Below are positions 27,082 to 38,113 of a stretch of 64,000 nucleotides of DNA, piece by piece. Numbering within the stretch: position 1 is the first letter of the stretch; the number at the start of each line of letters is the position of its first letter. The translations under genes and the position numbers were made by a program. The stretch is from Streptomyces atratus (GTDB lineage: Bacteria > Actinomycetota > Actinomycetes > Streptomycetales > Streptomycetaceae): contig NZ_BMRN01000001.1 in assembly GCF_014648655.1 (NCBI RefSeq), positions 426,092 through 490,091 of the forward strand, read 5' to 3'. The notes beneath the pieces are model-generated. The model had not been told where the DNA came from, did not search any database, and saw only the letters and a list, made by a program, of their open reading frames with translations.

Positions 27082-28132
27082 GGATCGTCTCCTTCCAGAA
27101 GTGGCAGGCGCTGCCGCGGCCGGGCAGCTCGCTGCCGTCCTGCTCGGAGACCGGCACCAGAGCCGGAATCTCCGTGCGGCAGATGTCCTCCGCCTTGGGG
27201 CACCTCGGGTTGAAGGCGCAGCCGGACGGAATCTTGAGCAGGTTGGGCGGCAGGCCCTTGATCGCGTAGAGCTCCTGGCCCTTCTGGTCAAGGCGCGGGA
27301 TCGAGTCGAGCAGACCGCGGGTGTACGGGTGCGCGGGCCGCTTGTAGAGCTCGTGCACCGGGGCCGTCTCAACGATCCGGCCCGCGTACATGACCGCGAT
27401 CTTGTCCGCGACGTCGGCGACGACGCCGAGGTCGTGGGTGATCAGGATCAGGCCCATGTTGAACTCGGTCTGCAGCTCCTTGAGCAGGTCCATGACCTGG
27501 GCCTGGACCGTCACGTCGAGCGCGGTGGTCGGCTCGTCCGCGATGATCAGGTCCGGCTCCAGGGCCAGCGCCATGGCGATCATGATGCGCTGGCGCATAC
27601 CGCCGGAGAACTGGTGCGGGTAGTCGTTGACCCGCTGCTTGGCAGCGGGGATCTTGACCCGCTCCATCAGCTCGATGGCCTTGGCCTTCGCCTGCTTCTT
27701 GGAGAGTCCCTGGTGGACACGGAACATCTCGCCGAGCTGGTAGCCGACCGAGAGCACGGGGTTGAGCGAGGAGAGCGCGTCCTGGAAGATCATCGCGATC
27801 TTCTGGCCGCGGATCTTCCGCCGCTCCTCGTAGCTCATGGTGAGCATGTCCTGGCCGCGGTACAGGATCTGGCCCTGCGGAATCTTGCCGGGCGGCATGT
27901 CGAGAATGCCCATGATCGCCTGAGCGGTCACGGACTTGCCGGAACCGGACTCGCCGAGCACGGCCAGGGTCTCGCCCGAGTCGACGCTGTAGTTCACACC
28001 GTTGACGGCCTTGGCGACACCGTCACGCGTGTGGAACTCCACGTGCAGGTCGCGCACTTCGAGGAGCGGGCTGTCGTCCGACCCCCCGGCACGGGGCGCC
28101 GGGATGTCTGCTGTCTTGTCCATGATGGTCAC
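27074..28132 (-). CDS. Oligopeptide ABC transporter ATP-binding protein, OppD/DppD type (cluster B)
   Basis: A 352-residue ATPase with Walker [10 protein letters not shown], signature [17 protein letters not shown], Walker [13 protein letters not shown], and the tail [15 protein letters not shown]. The GTG at 28132 is favoured over the ATG three codons later because GAGGAGGG sits eight bases before it. The short N-terminal extension ([16 protein letters not shown]) is the main difference from the cluster A copy. Confidence 0.93.
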   Translation of the reverse strand: MTIMDKTADIPAPRAGGSDDSPLLEVRDLHVEFHTRDGVAKAVNGVNYSVDSGETLAVLGESGSGKSVTAQAIMGILDMPPGKIPQGQILYRGQDMLTMSYEERRKIRGQKIAMIFQDALSSLNPVLSVGYQLGEMFRVHQGLSKKQAKAKAIELMERVKIPAAKQRVNDYPHQFSGGMRQRIMIAMALALEPDLIIADEPTTALDVTVQAQVMDLLKELQTEFNMGLILITHDLGVVADVADKIAVMYAGRIVETAPVHELYKRPAHPYTRGLLDSIPRLDQKGQELYAIKGLPPNLLKIPSGCAFNPRCPKAEDICRTEIPALVPVSEQDGSELPGRGSACHFWKETIHG

Positions 28133-28146
28133 GTCGTACGCCCTCC

Positions 28147-29112
28147 TCAGCGCAGCTTCGGGTCGAGTGCGTCGCGCACCGCGTCGCCGAGCATGATGAA
28201 CGCGAAGACCGTGAGGCTGAGCATTCCTGCCGGGAACAGCAGCACATGCACGTTGTTACGGATCTCTTCGCTGCCCGAGGCAATGTCGATGCCCCACGAG
28301 ATGGTCGGGTCGGCGAGACCCAGGCCCAGGTAGGACAGCGTCGCCTCGGCCGAGATGAAGCCACCGAGGGCGATGGTGGCGACCACGATGGTCGGCGCGA
28401 GGGCGTTGGGCAGGACATGACGGAACAGCATCCGGCCGGTCCCCGCGCCGAGAGCGCGCGCCGCCGTCACATAGTCCGCCTGCTTCGCGGTGATCACCGA
28501 AGCACGCATCACACGGCAGATCGAGGTCCAGCCCAGGAAGGCGAGGGCCGCGATCACGACGTACACCTTGCGCTCGGCAAAGGCGTTCAGGACGACCATC
28601 GTGCCGAGCAGGAAGGGCAGACCGAAGAAGATGTCCGTGACGCGGGAGATGATCGCGTCGAGCCAGCCGCCGAAGTATCCGGAGAGCAGACCCAACAGAC
28701 CGCCGACGATGGTGATCGCCACGGTGACACCGACGCCGACGAGGATCGAGGCACGGGTTCCGTAGATCACCCGGGCGTAGATCGAGCGGCCCTGAACGTC
28801 GTAGCCGAACCAGTCCGCCTGGAAGAAGTGCCCCAACTCGGGCTTCTGCAGGTAGTGGTTGGTAAGGTCGCCGGCCCGCGGGTCGGCGCCGGTGAACAGG
28901 CCGGGGAAGGCCGCGATCACCAGCAGCAGGGCCAGCAGGCTCGCCGATATCCAGAACATGGGGCGGTGACGCAGGTCGAACCAGGCGTCACCCCACAGAC
29001 CACGGGGCTTGCCGGTGGATTCCGCGACGGGGTTGGCCGGCGTCTCGTCGACCGTCACGGCCACGTCCACTCCGGCATCCTTGATGCTCTGATCCTTGGT
29101 CATGTCAGGCAT
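28147..29112 (-). CDS. Oligopeptide ABC transporter permease, OppC/DppC type (cluster B)
   Basis: A 321-residue permease: acidic cytoplasmic N-terminus, first span MFWISASLLALLLVIAAFPGLF, the EAA loop DYVTAARALGAGTGRMLFRHVLPN, and the ending LGDAVRDALDPKLR shared with the cluster A partner. The ATG at 29112 overlaps the B permease stop by eight bases (ATGCCTGA), exactly as in cluster A. Confidence 0.92.
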   Translation of the reverse strand: MPDMTKDQSIKDAGVDVAVTVDETPANPVAESTGKPRGLWGDAWFDLRHRPMFWISASLLALLLVIAAFPGLFTGADPRAGDLTNHYLQKPELGHFFQADWFGYDVQGRSIYARVIYGTRASILVGVGVTVAITIVGGLLGLLSGYFGGWLDAIISRVTDIFFGLPFLLGTMVVLNAFAERKVYVVIAALAFLGWTSICRVMRASVITAKQADYVTAARALGAGTGRMLFRHVLPNALAPTIVVATIALGGFISAEATLSYLGLGLADPTISWGIDIASGSEEIRNNVHVLLFPAGMLSLTVFAFIMLGDAVRDALDPKLR

Positions 29113-30031
29113 ACCGGATCCTCGGGTCCAGGACCGCGTACAGCAGGTCGACAATCAGGTTGATCACGAGAATGATCAGTACGAATACGGTGACGACACC
29201 GACGATGGTGGAACCTTCACGCTGCTGCAGCGCCCGGTAGAGCAGGTTGCCGACACCCTGGACATTGAAGATGCCCTCGGTGACGACCGCGCCGCCGATG
29301 AAGCCGCCGACGTCCGTACCGAGGAACGTGACCACCGGGATCAGCGAGTTGCGCAGCAGGTGCACACCGACGATGCGGCGCCGCGGCAGCCCCTTCGCGA
29401 GCGCCGTGCGCATGTAGTCCGCGCGCAGGTTCTCGGCGAAGGTCGTACGCGTCAGTCGGGCGACGTACGCCATGGAGAGCATGGCCAGGACGAAGCCCGG
29501 CAGGAACAACTGCGTGATGTCCATCGAGTCTTCGACGTTTGGCGCGACCCAATGCAGTGTGTCCGCGAAAATGAACCGGGCCACGTAGCCGAGGATGAAC
29601 ACGGGGATCGAGATGACGACCAGCGTGAAGATCAGCACGCCGGTGTCCGGTGCCTTGCCCGCCTTGAGTCCGGCCCACGCGCCGAGGCTGAGACCGACGA
29701 CCATCTCGATGGCCATCGCAACGATCGTGAGACGGATCGTGACAGGGAAGGCCCTCGACATCTCGTCCCAGACGGGACGGCCGCCGAAGGTCTCGCCGAA
29801 GTCCAGCTGGAACAGGTCCTTCATGTAGTTGATGTACTGCATGGGAAGGGACTGGTCCAGCCCGAACTTGTGACGCAGCGCCTCGACCTGTGCGGGGTCG
29901 GCCGCCTTGTCACCCCACATCGCCCGGATGGGATCACCGGGAAGGATGTGGACCATAAGGAAAATCAACAGAGTAGTCCCGATGAACACCGGGATCATCT
30001 GGAGCAGTCGCCTAGCGACGTAACGCCCCAT
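29105..30031 (-). CDS. Oligopeptide ABC transporter permease, OppB/DppB type (cluster B)
   Basis: A 308-residue permease starting MGRYVARRLLQMIPVFIGTT. It contains the loop DPIRAMWGDKAADPAQVEAL and the EAA loop RADYMRTALAKGLPRRRIVGVHLLRNSLIP. Two ATGs lie in tandem; GGAGG is better spaced from the second (30031). A hairpin at 30121-30157 separates it from the binding-protein gene. Confidence 0.92.
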   Translation of the reverse strand: MGRYVARRLLQMIPVFIGTTLLIFLMVHILPGDPIRAMWGDKAADPAQVEALRHKFGLDQSLPMQYINYMKDLFQLDFGETFGGRPVWDEMSRAFPVTIRLTIVAMAIEMVVGLSLGAWAGLKAGKAPDTGVLIFTLVVISIPVFILGYVARFIFADTLHWVAPNVEDSMDITQLFLPGFVLAMLSMAYVARLTRTTFAENLRADYMRTALAKGLPRRRIVGVHLLRNSLIPVVTFLGTDVGGFIGGAVVTEGIFNVQGVGNLLYRALQQREGSTIVGVVTVFVLIILVINLIVDLLYAVLDPRIRYA

Positions 30032-30120
30032 CATGCCTCCATGCCGTGAGGGGTCGGCGATGGCCTACACATGGTCTCCACCGCGGGGTTGTGGGGAGAT
30101 TGCCGGGCCAACGCCTGCAA

Positions 30121-30157
30121 GCCGGTGCCGCCATCCGTTCCGGAGGGCGGCACCGGC
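30121..30157 (-). terminator. Intercistronic hairpin after the binding-protein gene (cluster B)
   Basis: GCCGGTGCCGCC (30121-30132) pairs perfectly with GGCGGCACCGGC (30146-30157), a 12-bp stem with a 13-base loop. It begins 16 bases after the stop of the binding-protein gene and lies about 90 bases before the permease start, the same position as in cluster A and bldK. Confidence 0.75.
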
Positions 30158-30173
30158 CGGCAGGTCCCGAAAC

Positions 30174-31817
30174 TTACTTCTTCGACTTCACCTGAACGTC
30201 GGTGAAGATGGGGTCGCCGTCCTGGCCGTAAACGATCTTTCCGAATACGTTCTTGGACTGCCCCGAGTTGACCTTGTAGAACCAGAGCGGGATCGACGGC
30301 ATGTCCTTCGCCAGGAGCTGCTCGGCCTCCTGGTACATCTTCACGGTCTCGTCAAGGGTCTTCGCCTTGTCGGCCTTGGAGGCCAGCTCGTCGAACGCCT
30401 TGTTGGAGTAGCCACTGGTGTTACCGGCGGCCGTCGTGCCGTACAGGTCGCGCATGAAGTTCGAGTTGACCGGGTAGTCGAGCACCCAGCCACCGCGGTA
30501 CATGGACTTGACCTTCTTGCCGTCACGGGCGTTCAGGTCGGTCGCGAAGTCCGGCTTGGAGTCGCCGACACACTCGACGCCGGTGGCCTGGCGGATGCTG
30601 TTGCAGACCGCGTCGACCCACGCCTTGTGCGGCTGGTCCGCGTTGAACTGGATCGAGATCTTGTCGCCCGGGACGCCACCACCCTCCTTGATGAGGGCCT
30701 TGGCCTTGGCCGGGTCGTACTTCACGATGTCGCCGAGGGCGCCGGGCTTGTAGCCGAGCACACCACGGGCGACGTACGAGTCGGCCGGGGTACGGGTGCC
30801 GTTGAGGACGGTCTTGGTGATCGTGTCACGGTCGATCGCCATCGACAGGCCCTGGATGACCTTGGGGTTGATGTTCTTGAACTGCTTCGTGTAGAACGCC
30901 GGGACGATCGACTGGACCGCGGAGTACTCCTGGTCGATCGCTCGGTCACCGAGGTCCTGCTTGTAGTTCTTCAGCGCGGTCACGGGGACCTGCTCGATCC
31001 AGTCGAGCTGGTCCGAGCGCAGGGCCGAGTAGGCGGCCTCGGCGGTGGTGTAGTTCTTGAAGTCGATGCCACCGTTCTTGGCCTTGTTCGGGCCCTGGTA
31101 ACCGTCGAACTTCCGAACCTTGATCATCTTGTTGTGGTCCCACGAGACGAACTTGTAGGGACCGTTGCCGATCGGCTTCTGGCCGGCGGCCTTCGGGTCC
31201 TTGAAGAAGGACTCGGGCAGCGGCGACCAGACGTCGTAGCCCAGCTTGTACGCGAAGTACGAGACCGAACCGGTCAGGGAAATCGTGAAGGAGTTCTCGT
31301 CAACGACCTTCAGACCTTCCATCTCGGTCTTCTTCGGGTCACCCTTGTCCGGGTGGACATCGCTGTAACCCTTGATGTCCTGGAACCAGCTGGAGTTGGT
31401 CTGGTTGTTCTTGACGTTGGCCGACCAGTTCCAGGAGTCCACGTAGGACTTGGCGGTGACCGGGGTGCCGTCGTGGAACTTCCAGCCCGGCTTGAGCTTG
31501 ACGGTCCACACGGACGAGTCCGCGTTGGGCGTCACGGACTCGGCGTTGACGTACGTGAGCTTGCCGGTGCCGGGCTCGTAGTCCACCAGGCCGGCGAAGA
31601 TGGCGCGCAGGACACGGCTGCCCTGGCTCTCCTTGGCGTTCGCCGGCTGCAGCGGGTTCTGCGGCTCGCTGAGCTGGGCGGTCAGGATCCCGTTCGGGTC
31701 CGCCTTGCCCGAGTTCATGTCCTTGCCGCTGTCACTGTCGCCACCACCACAGGCGGTCGCAGCCAGGGCGATGATTGCCGCTCCCGCGACCCACTTGGCG
31801 CTCTTGGCACCACGCAT
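30174..31817 (-). CDS. Peptide-binding lipoprotein, SBP family 5 (cluster B)
   Basis: A 547-residue binding protein. The lipoprotein signal MRGAKSAKWVAGAAIIALAATAC has Cys23 as the lipidated residue, followed by an Asp/Ser/Gly tether. SBP_bac_5 stretches include LKPGWKFHDGTPVTAKSYVD and IQGLSMAIDRDTIT. The second of two in-frame ATGs (31817) is used, because the AGGAGG ribosome site overlaps the first one and is correctly spaced only for the second. It heads the minus-strand operon of cluster B. Confidence 0.92.
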   Translation of the reverse strand: MRGAKSAKWVAGAAIIALAATACGGGDSDSGKDMNSGKADPNGILTAQLSEPQNPLQPANAKESQGSRVLRAIFAGLVDYEPGTGKLTYVNAESVTPNADSSVWTVKLKPGWKFHDGTPVTAKSYVDSWNWSANVKNNQTNSSWFQDIKGYSDVHPDKGDPKKTEMEGLKVVDENSFTISLTGSVSYFAYKLGYDVWSPLPESFFKDPKAAGQKPIGNGPYKFVSWDHNKMIKVRKFDGYQGPNKAKNGGIDFKNYTTAEAAYSALRSDQLDWIEQVPVTALKNYKQDLGDRAIDQEYSAVQSIVPAFYTKQFKNINPKVIQGLSMAIDRDTITKTVLNGTRTPADSYVARGVLGYKPGALGDIVKYDPAKAKALIKEGGGVPGDKISIQFNADQPHKAWVDAVCNSIRQATGVECVGDSKPDFATDLNARDGKKVKSMYRGGWVLDYPVNSNFMRDLYGTTAAGNTSGYSNKAFDELASKADKAKTLDETVKMYQEAEQLLAKDMPSIPLWFYKVNSGQSKNVFGKIVYGQDGDPIFTDVQVKSKK

Positions 31818-32272
31818 GGGTTTCCTCCTCATGAGTCCACTTTTGACTACAAGAAGGGCACTGGAGTTGATACACCGACACCCCTGACGGCGATCGTTTC
31901 AGTGCCCCTAGTGTGCTCGTGAGTCGGCACTCCCCACAGTGCGTGACCCATTGACCCGAGCTCAGTGGAGCCAACTATTGAGTACGAGCGGGCCGTAAAC
32001 CACACTTAAAGGGTCTCGGTTTGACAACATCGACAGGGCCTGGTTGACCGAAATCCGGACAAAGCGAGCCCAGACAGACACGCCCGAAACGGACCGTTAA
32101 CACATGTTCCGGAGAGCAACGTCCGATAACCGGACGCACAGCTCGCGAAAACGGGTTGCGTGCCCGCGGGCTCAACACCCCGGCAACGCTTCGCGGTCAG
32201 GGCGCGAAAAGTGCCCCCCGACCCGCGCAAGCGGACCGGCGGGGCATGTGCACAGACTACTGGGCCACCGAG
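31818..32272. promoter_or_regulatory. Promoter region of cluster B
   Basis: A 455-base gap between the cluster B binding-protein start and the stop of the next minus-strand gene. It is less GC-rich at 31830-32060 and should hold the cluster B promoter. I could not identify a convincing -10/-35 pair. The upstream end contains the terminator listed at 32212-32246; no gene is supported. Confidence 0.4.
32212..32246 (-). terminator. Terminator of the secreted-protein gene
   Basis: On the minus strand the RNA can fold into a long stem (about 15 pairs, two G-U pairs and one bulge) around a TTGC loop, with TGCCCC at one end and GGGGGGCA at the other. It is directly followed by CTTTT, so this is one of the few U-tract terminators in the window. 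It lies 27 bases after the stop at 32273. Confidence 0.6.
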
Positions 32273-32857
32273 TCAGCAGTACTCCTTCTTCACGACCGCG
32301 GCCAACGACGACTTGGGCGGCTTCGTACCGCAGCGCACTCCGCCCTCGGTGGGCGTCGTCCAGCTCTGCGCCTTGCCGTACCGGCCGGTCTTGATCCACT
32401 TCGTGCCACGGTCGCAGCGGTACTGCGTGTAGTAGCCCTTGGCCTTCTTCGTGCCGGAGTAATAGATGTAAGTGTCATACTTCGTCATGTTGTAGGTGAC
32501 GGACTCGGACTTCTTGTTCGTCACCTTCCCCTCGGCCTTGAGCTCCAGACCGATGGACCCCTCGAGGCCGGCGAGGACGACCTTCCCGCCGATCTTTCCC
32601 CCGGCCGTCGCGGTCACCGACGCCTTGACTTCGGCGATCTTGTCGACCTTGAACGTCTTCTTCGCCGGGTCGGTCGTGAAGTGCTCGACCCGCCTCTTGT
32701 GCGTCACGACCCAGGGCTTGCTCTTCGTGGACCACACCAGCTTGGTCCGCCCCGGGCTGCACATCGGGTCGCCGCCCGATGAGGCCGCCACCGCCGGCGT
32801 CGTCAATACGGCCGACATCACCGCCCCCGCGAGCACAATCGCCACAGTCTTCCGCAT
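32273..32857 (-). CDS. Secreted protein of unknown function
   Basis: A 194-residue protein with a clear Sec signal peptide (MRKTVAIVLAGAVMSAVLTTPAVAASS). The mature part is Lys/Thr-rich and beta-strand-like, with four cysteines (residues in DPMCSP, QYRCDRG, GVRCGT and the C-terminal EYC) that could form two disulfides. No enzyme motif or known domain is recognised. It is monocistronic, with a terminator downstream, and is separated from typA by about 300 bases. Confidence 0.82.
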   Translation of the reverse strand: MRKTVAIVLAGAVMSAVLTTPAVAASSGGDPMCSPGRTKLVWSTKSKPWVVTHKRRVEHFTTDPAKKTFKVDKIAEVKASVTATAGGKIGGKVVLAGLEGSIGLELKAEGKVTNKKSESVTYNMTKYDTYIYYSGTKKAKGYYTQYRCDRGTKWIKTGRYGKAQSWTTPTEGGVRCGTKPPKSSLAAVVKKEYC

Positions 32858-33100
32858 CAGAATCCTTTGCTCTGGCGAACTGGGTGAGTTCGCTTTGCGA
32901 TCCTCGCCTCACCGATCGGTGCGACAGCGGCGATTTTGTCGCCCAAAAAGGCTGCCATGCCTGCGCCTTGAGGAACTGTTGAGGTTTCTGCGACGACTCA
33001 TGCACGCAACACAATCGGAGAATTTGCTTCCGCTAGCATTTCCAATCGCACATGCCTCGTAATTCGTGCAGCGCGTCAGGGGCAGGGGGAAACGGCCGAA
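32858..33100. promoter_or_regulatory. Upstream region of the secreted-protein gene, with palindrome CACCGATCGGTG
   Basis: This region is comparatively AT-rich at 33005-33065 and should hold the promoter of the gene at 32857. A perfect 12-base palindrome, CACCGATCGGTG, lies at 32910-32921, about 55 bases before the start. It could be an operator or chance. No gene is supported. Confidence 0.35.
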
Positions 33101-33138
33101 AGGCCCGGCTCCCCGCAGAGTTGCGGGGAGCCGGGCCT
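33101..33138 (-). terminator. Terminator of typA
   Basis: AGGCCCGGCTCCCCGCA (33101-33117) pairs perfectly with 33122-33138 around a GAGT loop, giving a 17-bp stem 27 bases after the typA stop. Confidence 0.88.
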
Positions 33139-33164
33139 CTCGGCGGCTGTGCTCGGATCAGGGA

Positions 33165-35036
<1,872 letters not shown>

Positions 35037-35233
35037 GGGTGGCTTGCGCTTCTCTCGGATCGTGGGATCAGGCGTCTCAGTCGCTCTCGGGTCCTCGTAC
35101 GCCCGCCGGGCGGACGCGCCACGGCTACCCCCCATGGTACGGGGCTGGCGCGTCCCGGGCTTCCCGGACCGATCCGCGAGACCGGTCTTAAGGCACTCTT
35201 CAACCGATATTCGGCCGGTATTACCTCACTACC

Positions 35234-35340
35234 GGGGGTGTGCCAGGTGGGTGCGCGTGGCAGGAGGGGGATGCGGAGGGATCCGTGGGGGGATCCGTGG
35301 GGGCTCCGCAAGGTCCCGTGGGGGGCATGTGGGGGGGCGA
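35234..35340 (+). other. G-run-rich intergenic tract
   Basis: Between typA and the next gene the plus strand carries eight or so runs of three to seven G, including duplicated GGATCCGTGGGGG units at 35278-35303. This can form G-quadruplexes on the plus strand, which is the template strand for both neighbouring minus-strand genes. No coding potential is evident. The region also has to hold the typA promoter toward 35040-35230. Confidence 0.5.
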
Positions 35341-35367
35341 GCGGCTCGGGTCCGGTCGGGACACGAG

Positions 35368-35395
35368 CTTGCCCGCCGGGACCCCGGCGGGCAAG
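35368..35395 (-). terminator. Terminator of the orphan binding-protein gene
   Basis: CTTGCCCGCCGGG (35368-35380) and CCCGGCGGGCAAG (35383-35395) form a 13-bp inverted repeat with almost no spacer, about 43 bases after the stop at 35438. Confidence 0.8.
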
Positions 35396-35437
35396 GAACT
35401 TGAGCCAGTTCTGAGCTTCTGGAGCCGTTCTGACCTG

Positions 35438-37828
35438 CTACTTCTTCTTGTTCGCCGGAGCCCCGGCGGGCTGCGGCTTCTTGAAGCCGATGTCCTGGTA
35501 GTGGGGTGCGCCGAAGCCGAAGGCGCCGACGTTCACCAGCTTTCTGTCGGTCGCCACGAGCTGTGGACGCTGATAAAGCGGAATCGACCCCGCGGCGGCC
35601 CAGATCCGGGCGTCCGCCTGTTCCATCAGATCCCGGGCGGTCCCCTCGTCGAGTTCGGAGACCGCCTGCTCGAAGAGCTGGTCGATGTGGTCCGTACCGA
35701 CGCGGGTGTAGTTCTGCTCGACCAGCAGGGAGCCGTCGGTGGCCGGCACCGGCTTGGCGAAGATCGGACGGTCGTCGGTCGCCGGGTAGGCGGTGGCGGG
35801 CCAGGAGTACAGGGCCAGGTCGTAGTCGCCGGAAGCGATGTGGTCCTGGAAGTAGCTGTCGTCGGAGACCTTGGTGATGGCCGTACCGATGCCGATCGAA
35901 TCGAGCATCGCCGCGATCTTGTCCCCGACGGCACGCAGCGGCTCCGACCCCGGACCGGCCGGCAGGACGAAGCGCAGGCTCAGCGCCTTGCCGTCCTTGC
36001 CGAGCGGGCCGCGGCGCGCGTCGGGGGCCTGGGCGGGGGCCGCGGTGCCCGCCGGTGCGTACGCACCGGCGGCGCCGCCCGGCCGCTGGTCCTGGGCGGC
36101 GACCTCGGAGGGGACGTCCTCGGTGGTGCCGGTCTCGGCCAGGTATCCGGCCTGGCGCAGCAGAGCGGCACTGTGGAACGCGGCGGCGGGGGCGGGGGCG
36201 AGGACCTGAGGGGCGTTGCCGACTCCGTCGCTGTCGCCGGGCTTGTCGTCGCCGCCGACGACGGCCTGTACATCGTCGGCGGCGTGCTCGCGCTCAGGAG
36301 CGGCGTTGTCGGCCTTGCCGTCGCCGCTGCCGGTCTTGCCGGGCTTCTCGGACGAGGCCGCCTTGTCGTCCTTCCCGGCGGTGGTGTCCTCCTTCTTCGC
36401 ACCCTTCTTCTCGACCTCGCTGCCGGCCTTGGCACCGCCCGGTTTCTTGACCGCGCCCTCCCGCGTCCAGCCCGCGTCGGCCAGCAGCGCCTGCGCCTCC
36501 TCGGTGTCCTGGCCGCCCAGTGCGCCGCTGTTGTCCTTGTACGCCGGCTGTCCGGCCAGGGCCAGGTGGCTGCCGAGCGGCGTGGCGGGCAGGCCGAGCG
36601 GTTTGAGTACGGTGTCGACGAGTTCCTGGCGGTTCAGGGCCCGGGCGACCGCCCTGCGTACCCGGTCGTCGGCGAGCGGCCCGGACTCGCCGTTCAGCGC
36701 GAGCTGGGTGTAGGCGGGCTCCAGCGACTTGCGGACCGCATACGCGCGCAGCTTGCCCTGCTCGGCGGCGTACGCCTCGGCGGCTGCCCGGTTCCTCTCC
36801 CTGGCCGCCTGGGCGGCCGCCGCCGCCGTTTCGTCCGAGCCGTGTGCCTCGGCCCAGGAGCGCAGTGCGGCGGCCGGGCCGGTCCCGGAACCGGAACCGG
36901 GGCCCTGGGCGAGCGGCTGTCCGTTGCCGCCCTTGTCGTCGGCCGCCTGCACGATCCGGTGCGCCGCCGCGGCGTCGATGTCCGCGACGTCGACCTTCCC
37001 CTCGGTCAGGGCCTCGGTGCGGTCCTGCGGCTCGACGGCCCGGAAGACCAGCGAGTCGAGCTTGGCCCGATCGCCCCACCAGCGTGGATTGCGGACCAGG
37101 GTGACCTCGCCCTTCACCATGTCCACGCCGCCCAGCCGAAACGGTCCTGCAGTGGCCTTGAGCGTGGTCCGCGCGCCGTCGTTGAAGGCGTCCGGGGAGC
37201 CGGTCGCCTCCTTCGGGTACAGCGGCGAGAAGAGCGAGCGCCAGTCCGCGTACGGCTTGGCGAACGTGACCCGGACCTCCTGGTCGTCGGCGCCGCGCTC
37301 GATCTTCTCGATCCGCTCGTAGCCGGCGTTGCGGGCGGTCCAGAACGCCGAGTCCTTGCCGCTCAGCGCCCGCCACTGGGCCACGAAGTCGGACGCCCCG
37401 ATGTCCCGGCCGTCGCTCCAGACCGCCTGCGGGTTGATCCGGTAGAGCACCACCTGCCTGGGCTCGCGCTCGACCACCTTCGCGGACTCCAGATAGTCCG
37501 GATCGAGCTGCGGCCTGCCCTTGGCGTCCAGCGGGAAGAGCGTCGGCAGCAGGGCGCCCGCGATGCGGGTGGTGGAGCTGTTCGCGTCGGCCTGGAAGAC
37601 GTTGAGAGTGGTGGGCACGGCGTCGATCGCCCAGTTGACCGTGCCCCCTGCGGCGACCGCATTCCGGGCCGCGACCGCGATGTCCTGGGGAGCGGCGGCC
37701 CCGGTGGAGCCGCCGCCGTCGTCAGAGCTGCAGCCGGCCAGCACGGGGAGCGTCAGCACACCCGTCGTGAGGAGCGCGAGCGAACGGCGCTTTCGGGCCG
37801 TCCCCCTCGGGACGCCGACGTGGGACAT
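35438..37828 (-). CDS. Orphan SBP family 5 lipoprotein with low-complexity inserts
   Basis: About 796 residues, roughly 200 longer than usual family-5 binding proteins. The signal peptide ends in the lipobox LAGC with Cys33. SBP_bac_5 blocks are present (INPQAVWSDGRDIGASDFVAQW, VTLVRNPRWWGD, VRRAVARALNRQELVDTVL, YDLALYSWPA). Two insertions are visible: an Ala/Glu-rich one at about residues 293-355 and a Lys/Glu/Asp/Gly-rich one at about 459-609, the latter inside the second lobe. GAGGT precedes the ATG at 37828. There is no permease or ATPase gene next to it, so it either feeds another peptide transporter or acts as a sensor; this is inference. Confidence 0.87.
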   Translation of the reverse strand: MSHVGVPRGTARKRRSLALLTTGVLTLPVLAGCSSDDGGGSTGAAAPQDIAVAARNAVAAGGTVNWAIDAVPTTLNVFQADANSSTTRIAGALLPTLFPLDAKGRPQLDPDYLESAKVVEREPRQVVLYRINPQAVWSDGRDIGASDFVAQWRALSGKDSAFWTARNAGYERIEKIERGADDQEVRVTFAKPYADWRSLFSPLYPKEATGSPDAFNDGARTTLKATAGPFRLGGVDMVKGEVTLVRNPRWWGDRAKLDSLVFRAVEPQDRTEALTEGKVDVADIDAAAAHRIVQAADDKGGNGQPLAQGPGSGSGTGPAAALRSWAEAHGSDETAAAAAQAARERNRAAAEAYAAEQGKLRAYAVRKSLEPAYTQLALNGESGPLADDRVRRAVARALNRQELVDTVLKPLGLPATPLGSHLALAGQPAYKDNSGALGGQDTEEAQALLADAGWTREGAVKKPGGAKAGSEVEKKGAKKEDTTAGKDDKAASSEKPGKTGSGDGKADNAAPEREHAADDVQAVVGGDDKPGDSDGVGNAPQVLAPAPAAAFHSAALLRQAGYLAETGTTEDVPSEVAAQDQRPGGAAGAYAPAGTAAPAQAPDARRGPLGKDGKALSLRFVLPAGPGSEPLRAVGDKIAAMLDSIGIGTAITKVSDDSYFQDHIASGDYDLALYSWPATAYPATDDRPIFAKPVPATDGSLLVEQNYTRVGTDHIDQLFEQAVSELDEGTARDLMEQADARIWAAAGSIPLYQRPQLVATDRKLVNVGAFGFGAPHYQDIGFKKPQPAGAPANKKK

Positions 37829-38113
37829 GGCTGATACCTCCGGGGCCGGCCCGGCCCACCCACACACGGATGGGCCGAATTGTGCGTTTCTGGTGGCATA
37901 TGCAGTTGATCACACTGGTTCCGTCCGTCCACTGAAAGCGCCCTCGCGCGAGAGGCGGCGCAGACACGGCGTCAGTACCCCCGAACCTCACCCGCGCGGC
38001 GGAACACCCCGCGAGACCGGGAAGGCCTGCACGCTTCACAACCGGGGCGTGACGCGCGACGCTCTCAGGCGCATGAACATGACCACCCGCGACCGCGGAA
38101 GTGAGAGCAAGTC

